Below are positions 1 to 10,045 of a DNA stretch of 64,000 nt, piece by piece (within the stretch, counting starts at the first letter, position 1; every line of letters begins with the position of its first letter). This stretch comes from Lampris incognitus (lineage: Eukaryota > Chordata > Actinopteri > Lampriformes > Lampridae), in the NCBI RefSeq assembly GCF_029633865.1, contig NC_079213.1, positions 84,972,803-85,036,802 on the forward strand. Reading direction: 5' to 3'. A model generated the notes under the pieces. It did not search any database, was not told the DNA's origin, and worked only from the letters and a program-made list of their open reading frames with translations. A program made the translations under genes and the position numbers.

Positions 1-453
1 CTGCTGTATTCCATCGCTCTAGAGTGCGGTTCTAGCGCAGCTGCCTCCACCCTTTCGCGCAGACGTCTCTGGCTAGAGACAGCCGGGGTAAAAGAGGAAT
101 TCTGCAAGGAGTGGATGGCCCACTCCTGCGCAGGGAACCAGGGCCTGTTTGGAACGACCCCGGACATTATCAGCAAATACAAGGCCGCCCAGGCCGAGCG
201 CGAAACCTTGCACAAGGAGCTTCTCCCGATGACGAAGAACCCGCCTACCCCTAAGCCCGCGGTGGGCACAGGGCAGGGGGACAAGCCTGCGCGCAAGCAG
301 AAATGGAGAGAGACTTATCCAAAAAGAGGTGGTAAAGTGGGGCACGGGCGTGGACAGGGCTCACGTCCAAACTCCCAGTCTTCCACAGATCCAGCGGCCA
401 AGGCGGCCAAGCCGGACAGCACAGACACTTCCAAGAAGGGAGCTGCCAAGTGA
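1..453 (+). CDS. DIRS gag-like protein, C-terminal part
   Basis: Frame 1 is open from the first base to a TGA at 451-453, so the true start lies upstream of the window. The end of the protein is rich in Lys, Pro, Gly and Ser (KKGAAK at the C-terminus), a basic tail as expected for a nucleic-acid-binding capsid-like protein. No zinc knuckle is visible. The same frame stays open after the TGA to about position 2085, so the boundary with the next protein may be a nonsense mutation or a real gag stop. Assignment rests on position upstream of the DIRS reverse transcriptase; the protein itself is not recognised. Confidence 0.6.
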   Translation: MLYSIALECGSSAAASTLSRRRLWLETAGVKEEFCKEWMAHSCAGNQGLFGTTPDIISKYKAAQAERETLHKELLPMTKNPPTPKPAVGTGQGDKPARKQKWRETYPKRGGKVGHGRGQGSRPNSQSSTDPAAKAAKPDSTDTSKKGAAK

Positions 454-900
454 CGTGTTTCGGCAGGATGTTACGACCCACACCAACAGACTGATTCCAG
501 AGCCGTCTCCGGCGATATAGACGCTTGTTCAGGGGACACAGCGTGCGCAGGGCTAAACACTGCGCCTTTTATTTTGGTTTCTGATGCACAGTCTACTTGT
601 TCTATTCCAAAGGTTGTGAATGTGAATACAAGTTTTTATGTTGGTGATGATGGTGATTGCGTTTTAAAAGGTTTGAAACGCAAGTCTGATTGTCTGTCTG
701 AATCTTTAGGTAAAGATGATGATAACAATGTAATAACATCCCTGCTGGAAATATTGGATAATAATGACATGAGCGCAAATGAGCCCCTGGGAGGGGACTA
801 TGATGCGACAATGTTTAGTCTCTCTGATGGGTCAAATGGTAATTTGGAAAGGTTCAAAACGCCAATTCCCCCATCTGGGTCTCCTTTACAAGGACGAAGC
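454..900 (+). other. acidic linker region in gag frame, possibly coding
   Basis: Frame 1 is open after the gag TGA and encodes an Asp/Asn/Ser-rich stretch with runs such as GKDDDNN and LEILDNNDMS. After about 900 the recognisable protein (reverse transcriptase) is in frame 2. The two frames overlap between 779 and about 900, a plausible site for the pol start or for a frameshift. Whether this segment is translated is not decidable from the sequence alone. Confidence 0.35.
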
Positions 901-2896
901 CCCCCCATGGATGCAGGGCATGGCGGGCGGGGCTTCCCCAGACCCTTTACGCGCAACTTACGCGCGCTACCTGAACAGCAAGGTACAGGAGGCAACGAGA
1001 CCTCAGTCACTCATGTTACACAGATGGAAGGAATTGGTCCCGTCGGCTTCTGTTTTGGATCAGATAGCCCACGGACACCAAATCCTTTTCGAGAACGGTA
1101 TTGTACCCCCGTACTTGGGAATAGTGCATACGGAACCGGGGTCGGTGGCCGAAGCACAAATCCTAGACAACGAACTCACAGAGTTACTCTCGAAAGGGGC
1201 AATCACGGTGGTTCCTCCCCTAGAAAGAGAAGACGGGTTTTACAGCCATTACTTTCTGGTCCCGAAGAAGGATGGGGGCATGCGCCCAATCCTAGATGTG
1301 AAACCCTTCAACAAGTATGTAGAGAAGGTCAGTTTCAAAATGTTACGCACACCGGTTCTGCTGTCAATGGTGACACAGTCCGATTGGCTAACTTCGGTCG
1401 ACCTAAAAGATGCTTTCTATCATTGTCCGATTGCGGAAAGACACAGAAAGTATCTTCGGTTCTGTTACCGGGGTCAGTGTTACCAGTACACATGCCTCCC
1501 GTTCGGATATCGCCTCTCTCCTCTGACATTCACAAGGTGTGTGAAAGCAGCGCTCGGAGTGTTGATGCGCAAAGGTATGCGCTTGGCATGGTTCCTAGAC
1601 GACCTGTTGGTGTTGGCCCGGTCGCCGGAACAAGCAATACTCCATACTCAGGAGTTGATGGAATTCATGGAGTACATGGGTTTCACTATCAACATAAAGA
1701 AGAGCGCGCCATGGCCTTCGTGCCAGGCAACGTATCTGGGTCTGAGTTTGGATACGGTATCCATGCGCGCAACCCTTACGCAAGAGAGATGGCATTCCAC
1801 CAGGACCACGTTAGCACATTTCGTCCCGGGGACATATGTCACTTATCGGATGATCAGGAGGCTGCTGGGCCTTCTGGCATCGGCTCACCAAGTTGTTCCT
1901 TTAGGTCTGTTGTTCATGAGGAGACTGCAATTGTGGTTCGCAGTTCACTTCTTGAAATACGGCAACGAACGCCGGTACAACAACCATCTTATCCTGGTCC
2001 CGCGCGTGGTAGGGCAGGACCTAGACCACTGGAACAGAGCCTGCGTGGACATGTCTGGGGTCCCTATGGGCCCCAGGGGACCTGAGGTAACGATTTATAC
2101 GGATGCGTCCCTCTCGGGTTGGGGGGCCATCCTTGGCTACAAAACAACGCGAGGAGTGTGGCCGTCTGGGGAGAAGGTCCACATCAACGCGCGCGAGACA
2201 GAGACGATTTGGCTGGCTATCCAGCATTTCGCTCAGGATCTCGTAGGCCGTCACATACTGATAATGACAGACAGCATGACGGCCAAGGCCTACATCAACC
2301 GCCAAGGCGGTATGAAGTCCAAGCGTTGCAGAGAGTTGGCCATGCAAATTTGGATTAGGGTCAACAGCAACGCGCTATCAGTCAGGGCGCTTCATGTTCC
2401 TGGGAAGGACAACGAAGCAGCGGACATCCTCTCGAGAGGCGGCCCGCATGCGGACAATTGGAGCCTCAACCCAGCCATAGTGGCTATGATCTGGGAGAGG
2501 TTCGGGGTAGCTCAAGTGGATCTGTTCGCATCGAAACTCAATTACAAGTGCCCTCGTTGGTACTCGATGCTCCCGTCCGACCTAGCGCCGTTGGGGGTCA
2601 ACGCGCTTGGACTAGATCCATGGCCCGAGGAGATGCTTTACGCATTCCCCCCGCGCAGGTGCCTCCTAGACCTGGTGGTCAAGTTCGAGCGCACAGGGGG
2701 TCGGTTAGTTCTCGTGGCCCCGTACGAACCGAGCACCCCGTGGTTTCCGCGAATAGTGCCCTGGATAGTAGGCGAGCGGTTCGACGTCCCGGAGTGGGCG
2801 GACGCGCTCACGCAAGCAGGAGGGCTGCTACGGGAGGGCCCCTGGATAGGAGGCTACCGACTAGCGGCGTGGATGCTTACAAAGCCAGGCTCTTAG
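779..2896 (+). CDS. DIRS reverse transcriptase / RNase H / methyltransferase-like polyprotein
   Basis: Uninterrupted 705-aa ORF. The reverse transcriptase has VPKKDGGMRPILD near residue 164, SVDLKDAFYHCP, LPFGYRLSP and the catalytic FLDDLL box near residue 270 (F-x-DD variant). RNase H follows with YTDASLSGWG near residue 440, a MTDSM box and a VPGKDNEAADILSRG end. Residues about 560-705 match the position of the methyltransferase-like domain found in DIRS elements (VAQVDLFASKLN, LGLDPWP). The start at 779 is the first ATG of the frame; the true start may be upstream by frameshift from gag. The last 440 bases overlap the recombinase ORF in another frame, a normal DIRS arrangement. Confidence 0.88.
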   Translation: MSPWEGTMMRQCLVSLMGQMVIWKGSKRQFPHLGLLYKDEAPPWMQGMAGGASPDPLRATYARYLNSKVQEATRPQSLMLHRWKELVPSASVLDQIAHGHQILFENGIVPPYLGIVHTEPGSVAEAQILDNELTELLSKGAITVVPPLEREDGFYSHYFLVPKKDGGMRPILDVKPFNKYVEKVSFKMLRTPVLLSMVTQSDWLTSVDLKDAFYHCPIAERHRKYLRFCYRGQCYQYTCLPFGYRLSPLTFTRCVKAALGVLMRKGMRLAWFLDDLLVLARSPEQAILHTQELMEFMEYMGFTINIKKSAPWPSCQATYLGLSLDTVSMRATLTQERWHSTRTTLAHFVPGTYVTYRMIRRLLGLLASAHQVVPLGLLFMRRLQLWFAVHFLKYGNERRYNNHLILVPRVVGQDLDHWNRACVDMSGVPMGPRGPEVTIYTDASLSGWGAILGYKTTRGVWPSGEKVHINARETETIWLAIQHFAQDLVGRHILIMTDSMTAKAYINRQGGMKSKRCRELAMQIWIRVNSNALSVRALHVPGKDNEAADILSRGGPHADNWSLNPAIVAMIWERFGVAQVDLFASKLNYKCPRWYSMLPSDLAPLGVNALGLDPWPEEMLYAFPPRRCLLDLVVKFERTGGRLVLVAPYEPSTPWFPRIVPWIVGERFDVPEWADALTQAGGLLREGPWIGGYRLAAWMLTKPGS

Positions 2897-3903
2897 CTAT
2901 GGGACTTAGTGCGCAAGTGATTCGTGTCATCTTAGCGGGGCGTAAAGACTCCACGTATTCCAGGTACCAGGGGTACTGGAATCGATTTGACCAATTTTGC
3001 GCTGAACGCGACATGGACCCTTTGTCAGTAGGGACTGGCCCTATACTGACTTTTGTGGAGGTCTGTAGGAGTGATAGACTATGGTCTTTCTCCTCGGTCA
3101 AAGTCTGTGTATCGGCTCTCACGTTCTTCCGGGGGAAGATCGAGGGTAGCACGGTTTTCACGCACCCGCTCATGACGCAGTACCTGTTGGGTGCTAAGAA
3201 GCTCTCAGCTAAGGAGCTTACGAGAGCTGAAACTTGGGATGCTTCCCTTGTTCTGCGCGCACTAGAGAAAGATCCCTTTGAACCCATGTCTACGGCAGAC
3301 ATGCGTTATGTCTCGGCTAAGCTGGCTGTGCTCTTGGCACTTACCACCGCAGCGAGGGGTTGTGAGCTCACTGCACTCACCATCAAGGGGATGGTGTTTT
3401 CTGGTGATCTGATGGTCACGCTCTTTACAGACCCCAGCTTCGTGCCCAAAACTGTGTCTGTCCTGACGAGTAGGGCCCCGGTGGTGATACACGCGTTTCA
3501 TCCGTCACCGGTGACTAGGGATGAGAAACGCTTGCACCTCTCATGTCCTGTACGGGCTTTACGCATTTACATGCGGCGCACAGCAGATATTCGTAGGTCT
3601 GACCGGCTGCTGTTGACCTACAGAGTGAGCAAACCAGGTTATGCCCTTTCCACCCAGAGGCTAGCACACTGGCTGGTGGATGGTATTACGGAGGCGTATA
3701 CCAAAGCGGGTAAAACAGCTCCTAAGCTGAAGGCGCATTCTACCCGAGGGACTGCTACGTCGATAGCTGTGTTGTCAGGTATCGACTGGGAGGTCATCCG
3801 CCAGGCGGCGGTTTGGAGTGGTGAGACCACTTTCTTGCGGCATTATTACCGGCACGTTAAGGTGCGGTCGGTTGCCGACGCTGTTCTGGAGCAGGCCTCT
3901 TAG
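2458..3903 (+). CDS. DIRS tyrosine recombinase
   Basis: 481-aa open frame; the recognisable recombinase begins near residue 140, so the true start may be inside the overlap with the upstream ORF. An N-terminal SAM-like DNA-binding region (STYSRYQGYWNRF) is followed by the catalytic core: Arg in TTAARGCEL near residue 299, the H-x-x-R box in KAHSTRGTA near residue 427, VWSGE, and the catalytic Tyr in LRHYYRHVK near residue 462. All hallmark residues are present and no stop interrupts it. In DIRS elements this enzyme integrates circular cDNA without target-site duplication. Confidence 0.9.
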   Translation: MEPQPSHSGYDLGEVRGSSSGSVRIETQLQVPSLVLDAPVRPSAVGGQRAWTRSMARGDALRIPPAQVPPRPGGQVRAHRGSVSSRGPVRTEHPVVSANSALDSRRAVRRPGVGGRAHASRRAATGGPLDRRLPTSGVDAYKARLLAMGLSAQVIRVILAGRKDSTYSRYQGYWNRFDQFCAERDMDPLSVGTGPILTFVEVCRSDRLWSFSSVKVCVSALTFFRGKIEGSTVFTHPLMTQYLLGAKKLSAKELTRAETWDASLVLRALEKDPFEPMSTADMRYVSAKLAVLLALTTAARGCELTALTIKGMVFSGDLMVTLFTDPSFVPKTVSVLTSRAPVVIHAFHPSPVTRDEKRLHLSCPVRALRIYMRRTADIRRSDRLLLTYRVSKPGYALSTQRLAHWLVDGITEAYTKAGKTAPKLKAHSTRGTATSIAVLSGIDWEVIRQAAVWSGETTFLRHYYRHVKVRSVADAVLEQAS

Positions 3904-4383
3904 GATGCTCTCATCAGAACGCGTACCCCTTCCCACCAGGGGTTTGAAGGGTTCATTGGACGGCTAGGGAATGGAGGCACGAATCCTGTCGTTGTTCAAT
4001 GCAATAACCCTCTCAGCCATTTTGGAGTATGTGAAATGTAACTTTGGGTTCGCGAAGCGAACCCTAGTTATATGAACAACGACAAAATGGCTGAGAATAG
4101 AGCCGTTCTCCTCCTACCCGGGCCACAGGTGTGGTGCTCATTTAGTTGGAGATGGTTCGACTTACAAAGAGGAATAGCGCTTCCGGTGGGCGTGCCAATA
4201 CGGGGTCGGTGGGAGGACATATGACCACAGGGGGTCATATTGTCCGGGATTGGCACGGGGAATGCACCTCCATCGTTTTTCTTTTTTCCAGCGAGCTATT
4301 GTGGATGATGTCACAATGCAATAACCCTCTCAGCCATTTTGTCGTTGTTCATATAACTAGGGTTCGCTTCGCGAACCCAAAGT
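3904..4383 (+). repeat. DIRS 3' terminal region with inverted and direct repeats
   Basis: The segment 4041-4095 is repeated in perfect inverse orientation at 4329-4383 (55 bp arms, about 230 bp spacer). Each arm contains an internal palindrome, GGGTTCGCGAAGCGAACCC. A direct repeat of about 26 bp beginning AATGCAATAACCC lies at 3998-4023 and 4315-4340. DIRS elements carry inverted terminal repeats plus an internal complementary region used to template cDNA circularisation; these arms fit that role by inference. The right boundary at 4383 is where L1 coding sequence begins within a dozen bases. Confidence 0.7.
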
Positions 4384-4394
4384 TAAACGTGAGT

Positions 4395-7340
4395 GGAACT
4401 GTATTCTCAGTGGAAGCATTAGCAAACTCTTACTCAAGCCCAGACAGAGACATTTTGAGTTGGGCGACAAACCGGAGAGGCTGTCGGCCAGACAATTAAA
4501 GGGGGCGCAGGCGAGCCATGCAATTCACAAAATTAAATCCAAAACAGGTGATTTATTAATTAACCATAGAGAAATAAACAACCGATTTAAAGAATTTTAT
4601 TCAGAATTATACACCGCTAAGTCTCAAGCCACTAGAGCAGACTTTGCTGGCTTCTTCAACTCTCTTAATTTGCCAAAACTGGATGAGTCAGCTAGGTTAG
4701 AATTAGATTCAACTTTTACAGAGAGCGAATTAATAGAGGCAATTAAAACTTTTCCCTCTGGTAAAGCGCCAGGCCCAGATGGGTTTGGTTGTGAATTTTA
4801 CAGGGCATTTCATAAGACACTTGCCCCACTTTTACTCCGGATGATTAACCACTCCATTAAAAATAACAGATTGCCTAAGTCCCTATGCGAGGCATATACG
4901 TGTATTTTGTTAAAAAAAATATTTTTTTTAAATAAGGCCCATTGCGCTCCTCAACTTTGATCAAAAGTTGGTTACAAAAATGCTAGCTAACAGATTGGGG
5001 AGGCGTATTTTGTTAATTATACACCCTGACCAAACGGGGTTTATCCTTGGTAGATTCTCATTTTGCAATGTACGTAGGCTTCTGAATAATTTATAGACCA
5101 ACCAGGTCGGGGACTCTGGAGCGGCCATCTTGTCCCTCGATGCCGAAAAGGCATTTGATCAGATAGAGTGGCCCTACATGTTTGAAACACGTCAAAGATT
5201 TGGGTTTGGGGATTCCTACATTACATGGGTCAAAATGCTGTATCTCTGCCCATCATCCTCTATCCTCACCAATAGTGACAGATCTGGGCTTTTTGACTTA
5301 CAATGTGGGGTTAGACAGGGGGATCCTCTATCTCCCTTACTTTTCGACATAGTCGTTGAGCTCCTTGCAATAGGAATTAGGAATCATTCCAGTATCAGAG
5401 GTACTCAGATAGGAAACCGGGAAAGCCGTGTGAGCCTTTCTGCTGATGATACACTGATATATCTCACCAACCCAGAAGCCTCTGTTCCTCCCTTGTTAGA
5501 ATTTGTTAAATCATTTGGCAAACTCTCTGGTTACATGATTAATTGGGGTAAGAGTGAGTTCATGCCACTATCGGACAGTATAGATTCAGATTTCCTTAAT
5601 ACTCTACCATTTAAACTAAATTATGATCATGTGACATATCTAGGGGTTATAATACCACGAAATTCCAAACTCTTATTTAAACTCAATTATGCCGATATGC
5701 TGACAAAGCTTAGATTGAACATAGAGAAGTGGAGGATTCTGCCATTGTCTATGGTGGGGCGTATAAACGCAATTAAGATTGTGTCTCTCCCCAGGTTTTT
5801 GTACTTATTTCAGAATCTGCCAATCTTTCTGACATCATCATTTTTAAAGAAACTGGACTCTAGCTAAAGCACATCTGCAAAAGCCAATAAAGGAGGGAGG
5901 CTTAGGCCTTCCTGTATTTAGGAACTATTATTGGGCAGCCAATGCAAGGGCTTTGATTTACTGGCAATGGGGATTCCCAGATAAGACATCCCAGAAAGGA
6001 GACAACTCCCCCTTTTGGCTAAGCATTGAAACTACAGCAGTAAAAAAGTTCCCTTTGTACTTGACTTTTTTTCAAGACAGAATCCCCTGATAAATTGATT
6101 GGTAATATTTTTTTCTAAGAAACTCTCTTAAGATTCTGGATCAGAAGTGTTAGCAAACTCCATAATGTCTCAATATACACTCGTATATGTAATAACCATT
6201 CCTTTTTGCCATCTCAGATGGATGAGGTGTTTGCTGTCTGGAAGGACGGGGGTATTGCGACCCTTGGAGATTTATATATAGATAAAAAGTTTGCATCATT
6301 TAATCAGTTGAAAACAAAATTTAACATCCCTAACTCCCATTTCTTTCGTTATCTCCAAATTAGGCATTATGTCAAAGACAAAATTCCAAATTTTGAAACA
6401 GGCCAGAGAGTTGCCCATTCTATAACCTCCTGCAGCTTCCTCTGACATCTGATATCTCGCTTTGTGTGTCTGTTTACCACCTCTGTATCTACTAACATCT
6501 GAAGGAAGCCTGGTGCACTGAACTGAATCTTTAAGTGTCTGACGACACTTGGAATGAAGGTCTGACTAGAATCCAAACTTGCTCGATCAATGTCAGCTAT
6601 AAACTGATCCAATTCAAAGTCATCCATAAACTCCACTATTCAAAGACCAAAGTACACAAAATTTGCCCATCCGTTTCTCCACTGTGTGATAGATGCAAAA
6701 TTGAAGAAGGTTCTCTCACGCATCTTTTCTGGTTCTGTCCTCACATATACAAATTTTTGGTGTGAAATATTCCAGTGGTTCTCCGGAGCCTATGAAAGGG
6801 ACATTCCTCCTGATCCAGAGCTGGCACTCTTTGGATGCTGAGAGTTTGCTTTAAGCTATACACCTGAGGAACAATCGGCATTGATGGTTGGCATGGTAGC
6901 TGCAAAGAAAATTATCCTAACAGATTGGAAATCACCTACGCCCCCCTACTTTCAGAAATGTCTCAATGAAATTATAATAATCATACAGATGGAGAGAATA
7001 CGCTTCCATAAATCTAAAGCACCCAATAGATTCCTGAGCATATGGGGTCCATTCATTGACTGTCTAAAAGAAAAATAATGTTTAATTACAGTCTGTAGTG
7101 ATGCAACCCGGTACTCTTTACCTTTTATCTGTACTCTTGTAATACCTGTGTAATTTCTTGAAAACTGCTGTGAACCAAGCTATATTATATACCTATATAT
7201 GTCTGGCAGCTCTTTTTTCCCCTCCTTTTTTGTTGTTTTTGTTTTTTGTCTGTTATTTTTTGTTTTGTTTTGTTTTGTTTTATCTTGTGTGTGTGTTGAC
7301 TATAAAACCGAAAAACTGAAAATAAAATATAAAAAGAAAG
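4395..7340 (+). mobile_element. decayed L1-type LINE, 5'-truncated
   Basis: ORF2 coding remnants in several frames: 4400-4915 (RT fingers, KAPGPDGFG), 4920-5130 (degenerate RT, DQTGFI), 5130-5867 (RT palm and thumb), then C-terminal pieces at 6206-6445, 6535-6765 and 6881-7078. Endonuclease and ORF1 are absent. The A-rich tail with AATAAA-like sequence near 7317-7340 marks a likely 3' end. The LINE begins immediately after the DIRS repeat arm, so DIRS may have inserted into it or be joined to it by recombination. Confidence 0.8.
4400..7078 (+). pseudogene. L1-type ORF2 (RT and C-terminal domain) pseudogene
   Basis: The RT palm keeps LDAEKAFDQIEW, GVRQGDPLSPLLF and SADDTLIYL (the usual YADD or FADD box reads SADD here). 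Frameshifts and stops occur at about 4915-4960, at the TAG near 5093, after 5867 and repeatedly beyond. The C-terminal end keeps a Cys cluster (CDRCKIEEGSLTHLFWFCP) near 6695-6750, typical of the L1 tail. It cannot encode a working enzyme. Confidence 0.8.
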
Positions 7341-7898
7341 AGGGTTGTGTATTTTTGAAACATGCAAAGTGAGAATCAATGTAAAATACAGATGTGTTTC
7401 AGTTTTTGGAGTCAAGCTATGGAATGGTCTTAATAATGAGTTGAAATTGTGTAGCTCGCTTTTCGAGTTTCAGAAAATCTTTAAAATGTAAAATAATTAA
7501 GGATTACAACTTAGTATAAATTTTCTTCTTCTTCCTCTTCTTCCTTTTGTAACTGATATTCTAGGTAAACTTAAGGCTGTATAGGATAGGCAGCAATAAA
7601 CCTTGGGCTTCAGCCTATTCCTTTTTCGGTCAATGATTGATTGAGTTTTGTTGTCTATAATGGACTGATGTAAAGTTATACGATGATGTTTTTTCTTTTC
7701 TTTCTGTCTGTCACATATGAACACAAATGTATGACTGAAATAAATGATTCATTCATTCCTCCATTCATATCAACTGGACTGATAATTCTGTTTTGGAGTG
7801 GAGCTTTCTGTCACGCTCACTGTCTGCTTGCTGCCCATTGTCCTTTGCCTCCAGTTGCTGTTTTGCAGGAGGAGTTTCCCGATCTGTCCTCTGTGCCT
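7341..7898. other. AT-rich intergenic stretch without gene
   Basis: T-rich and A-rich low-complexity sequence with scattered short ORFs that have no recognisable motif. It separates the 3' end of the plus-strand L1 from the 3' end of the minus-strand LINE. Nothing else was seen. Confidence 0.6.
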
Positions 7899-8770
7899 CG
7901 TGAATACAAGTTGAAGTTCAAATTCAACTTTATCGTTAAGTATATTAGAATACAATGAAATTCCTGTGCTCTGGCTCTCTCCACCTTACCACAAGGGACA
8001 CAAGGACAAAGCACACAAGGACAAACCTACCTAGCCCCCTCAAAAACAGACAACACTACAGACCTGTATAGACTATGTACACAATGAATTCATACATTAT
8101 ACATACAATATAGAAAAGTACATGATAACACAACCGTGTAAGGTGTATATATATGAGTGTGTCAGCTGTTGAGCAACCTAACTGCCTGTGGAAAGAAACA
8201 TACTGAGATGGGGGATGTGTGATTTGATGCTCCGGTAACGTTTTTTTTTTTTAGATTGAAGGAGTGCGAAGGAGTGAGAACAGAACATGAGCGGGGTGGC
8301 TGGAGTCCTTAATGATGTTTTGGGCTTTCCTTTTACAGCGAGTTGTGTAAATATTATGAAGTTGCGGCAGTTCCATGCCAACGATTTTTGTTAGTCTTTA
8401 CAGTCCTTTGCAGTAGTCTGTAGTCCTGAGCAGTGAGGTTGCCAAACCACGCTGTGAAACAGCCTGTCAAGACATTCTCCATGGTACTGCCATAAAAGTT
8501 CGAGACGCCTCAGAAAATACAAAATACAGTCTCTGCTCTGCCTTCTTGAGGATGCAATTGATGTTGAGAGACCACATGAGGGTGTCTGTGATGTGTAAAC
8601 CGAGAAATGTAAAACTTTCCAAAATTTCAACAGATGACCCATTGATGGAAATAGGAATGTGATTTCCCCTGATCTTTCTAAAGTCAACAATGATTTCTTT
8701 TACCTTATTGACATTTAAAGACAGGTTGTTATTAGGCGATGTTGCAGACTAGAACTCTCGCGAAGAAAAT
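7899..8770 (-). mobile_element. L2/Rex-type LINE, 3' fragment
   Basis: On the minus strand the end of a LINE RT and tail can be read with frame changes: LGLHITDTLMWS and AEQRLYFLRRL near 8500-8640, then KRYRSIKSH and LSMFLSTGS near 8190-8250. These match the common C-terminal end of fish L2/Rex-type elements. The 3' end near 7899-7965 carries the characteristic GAATTTCAT...AATAAAGTTGAA-like tail (here ATAAAGTTGAATTTGAAC) instead of poly(A). The fragment is 5'-truncated and frameshifted. Confidence 0.72.
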
Positions 8771-8869
8771 TTACCAGTCTCGTCACAGTATCCATCGCGC
8801 CACTGATTTCCCCACACAGTTCGGTGCACAACACTGATATGTGAATAATGCAATGAAATGCTAAGAGCG

Positions 8870-9240
8870 CTGGGGGTTAACAACGGCAAGTCTGCTTACC
8901 AAGTCTTTGTGTTGTCCCACCATTGACGGAGCCCCATCGGTGACAGGGGACACATTTTTGTTCACATCCAAGCCATTCTTCTCAAAGAAATGTGTTAATT
9001 CATTAAAGATAATTTCCCCAGTTGTGCACCCGGACAGAGGAAGCAAACAAAGTAGCTCTTCCCGAAAGGTCTTCCCAGCAATAAATAAATACATTAATTA
9101 ATTAAATAAAATTGTGAATACAGATCTGTTGCATATCGGTTCGGTCACAGGACGAGTCTATGGCTGGTGATATGTCTTCTGCTTTCTTCAAATCGATGAG
9201 TAGATTGGAAAAACACTCCTCCGCTAACAGTGTAATGAAG
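8870..9240 (-). pseudogene. hAT (ZBED/SCAND3-like) transposase fragment
   Basis: Two overlapping reading frames on the minus strand resemble the RNase-H-like core of domesticated or mobile hAT proteins: a segment with LIDLKKAEDISPAIDSSCD (about 9110-9240) and then FREELLCLLPLSG and VSPVTDGAPSMVG (8861-9094). The first contains the first catalytic-Asp region, the second the second. A stop lies between them near 9100. No TIRs were found, so this is a scrap and not a complete element. Confidence 0.6.
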
Positions 9241-9342
9241 GTTTGCTAACTCGGACTGTAACTAGCTGGTTGGGAGTATGTGACCACTGTGGTGCATCGG
9301 CAAAAATGCAAAGATGTTATCTTCAAAGATGTTTTTGACAAG

Positions 9343-9447
<105 letters not shown>

Positions 9448-9847
9448 TTCTGCAAATGAAACAATACAAAGTAATCATTGGCAACATTATACATAAATAA
9501 CACCTGTTAAGTCCTGTCGGAAGCATGAGCACAAACGTGAAAGCTGTTAGCTGCTAACCGTTAGCTCGGTTCCTTTCTACTACTCATTCACACTGTAATT
9601 ACAGAAAGCTAACAAAGCAGCTAAGTTATATCCAGTGAGCACAACTTACATTTCTCTGGACGCACACGAACACAGCAGGTTTTTCGGGGGACGGGAGGGA
9701 AATATAATCAAACTCTCCCTTAACTCCTATGGTAATCTCACTCCACAACCTCACGCTGGTTTCCAGTCTGTCAGTCAAACAGTCAAACTTCTCGCAGAAG
9801 TTAAAGGAAATTTCCTCCCCACAACGGAAGGCGGTACGAATGGTGAT

Positions 9848-9848
<1 letters not shown>

Positions 9849-9917
<69 letters not shown>
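9849..9917 (+). repeat. (CA)n microsatellite
   Basis: About 69 bases of perfect CA repeat, 400 bases after the TG array. The two arrays are complementary, so the intervening DNA could form a stem in single strand, but this is common in fish DNA. Confidence 0.97.
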
Positions 9918-9919
<2 letters not shown>

Positions 9920-10045
9920 TTGGAACCTTTCTAACAGCCGCCCCCAAATGTAGAGATTACATTTGCTCCATAGAAAGATGAAAACAGTCTACTGAGGGGG
10001 AACTGAGGTGCTAGAGTTTCCCTCATCTTCGCCTTCTGGAGTGGC

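Larger units (their letters stand above)
1..4383 (+). mobile_element. DIRS-like tyrosine recombinase retrotransposon (5' end outside window)
   Basis: Order of parts seen: gag C-terminus, reverse transcriptase, RNase H, methyltransferase-like region, then an overlapping tyrosine recombinase ORF, then a structured non-coding end with inverted and direct repeats. This order, with a recombinase in place of an integrase and no LTRs, is diagnostic of the DIRS order. The element runs off the left edge, so its left inverted terminal repeat is not visible. The recombinase ORF is open and retains its catalytic residues, so decay is limited in the 3' half. Confidence 0.88.

Noticed and set aside
900..2085. 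Second long frame (503 aa in total from 574) over the DIRS reverse transcriptase
   Set aside because: Past about 900 it lacks recognisable motifs, while the overlapping frame has the full RT and RNase H motif set. Probably a shadow of a GC-rich gene.
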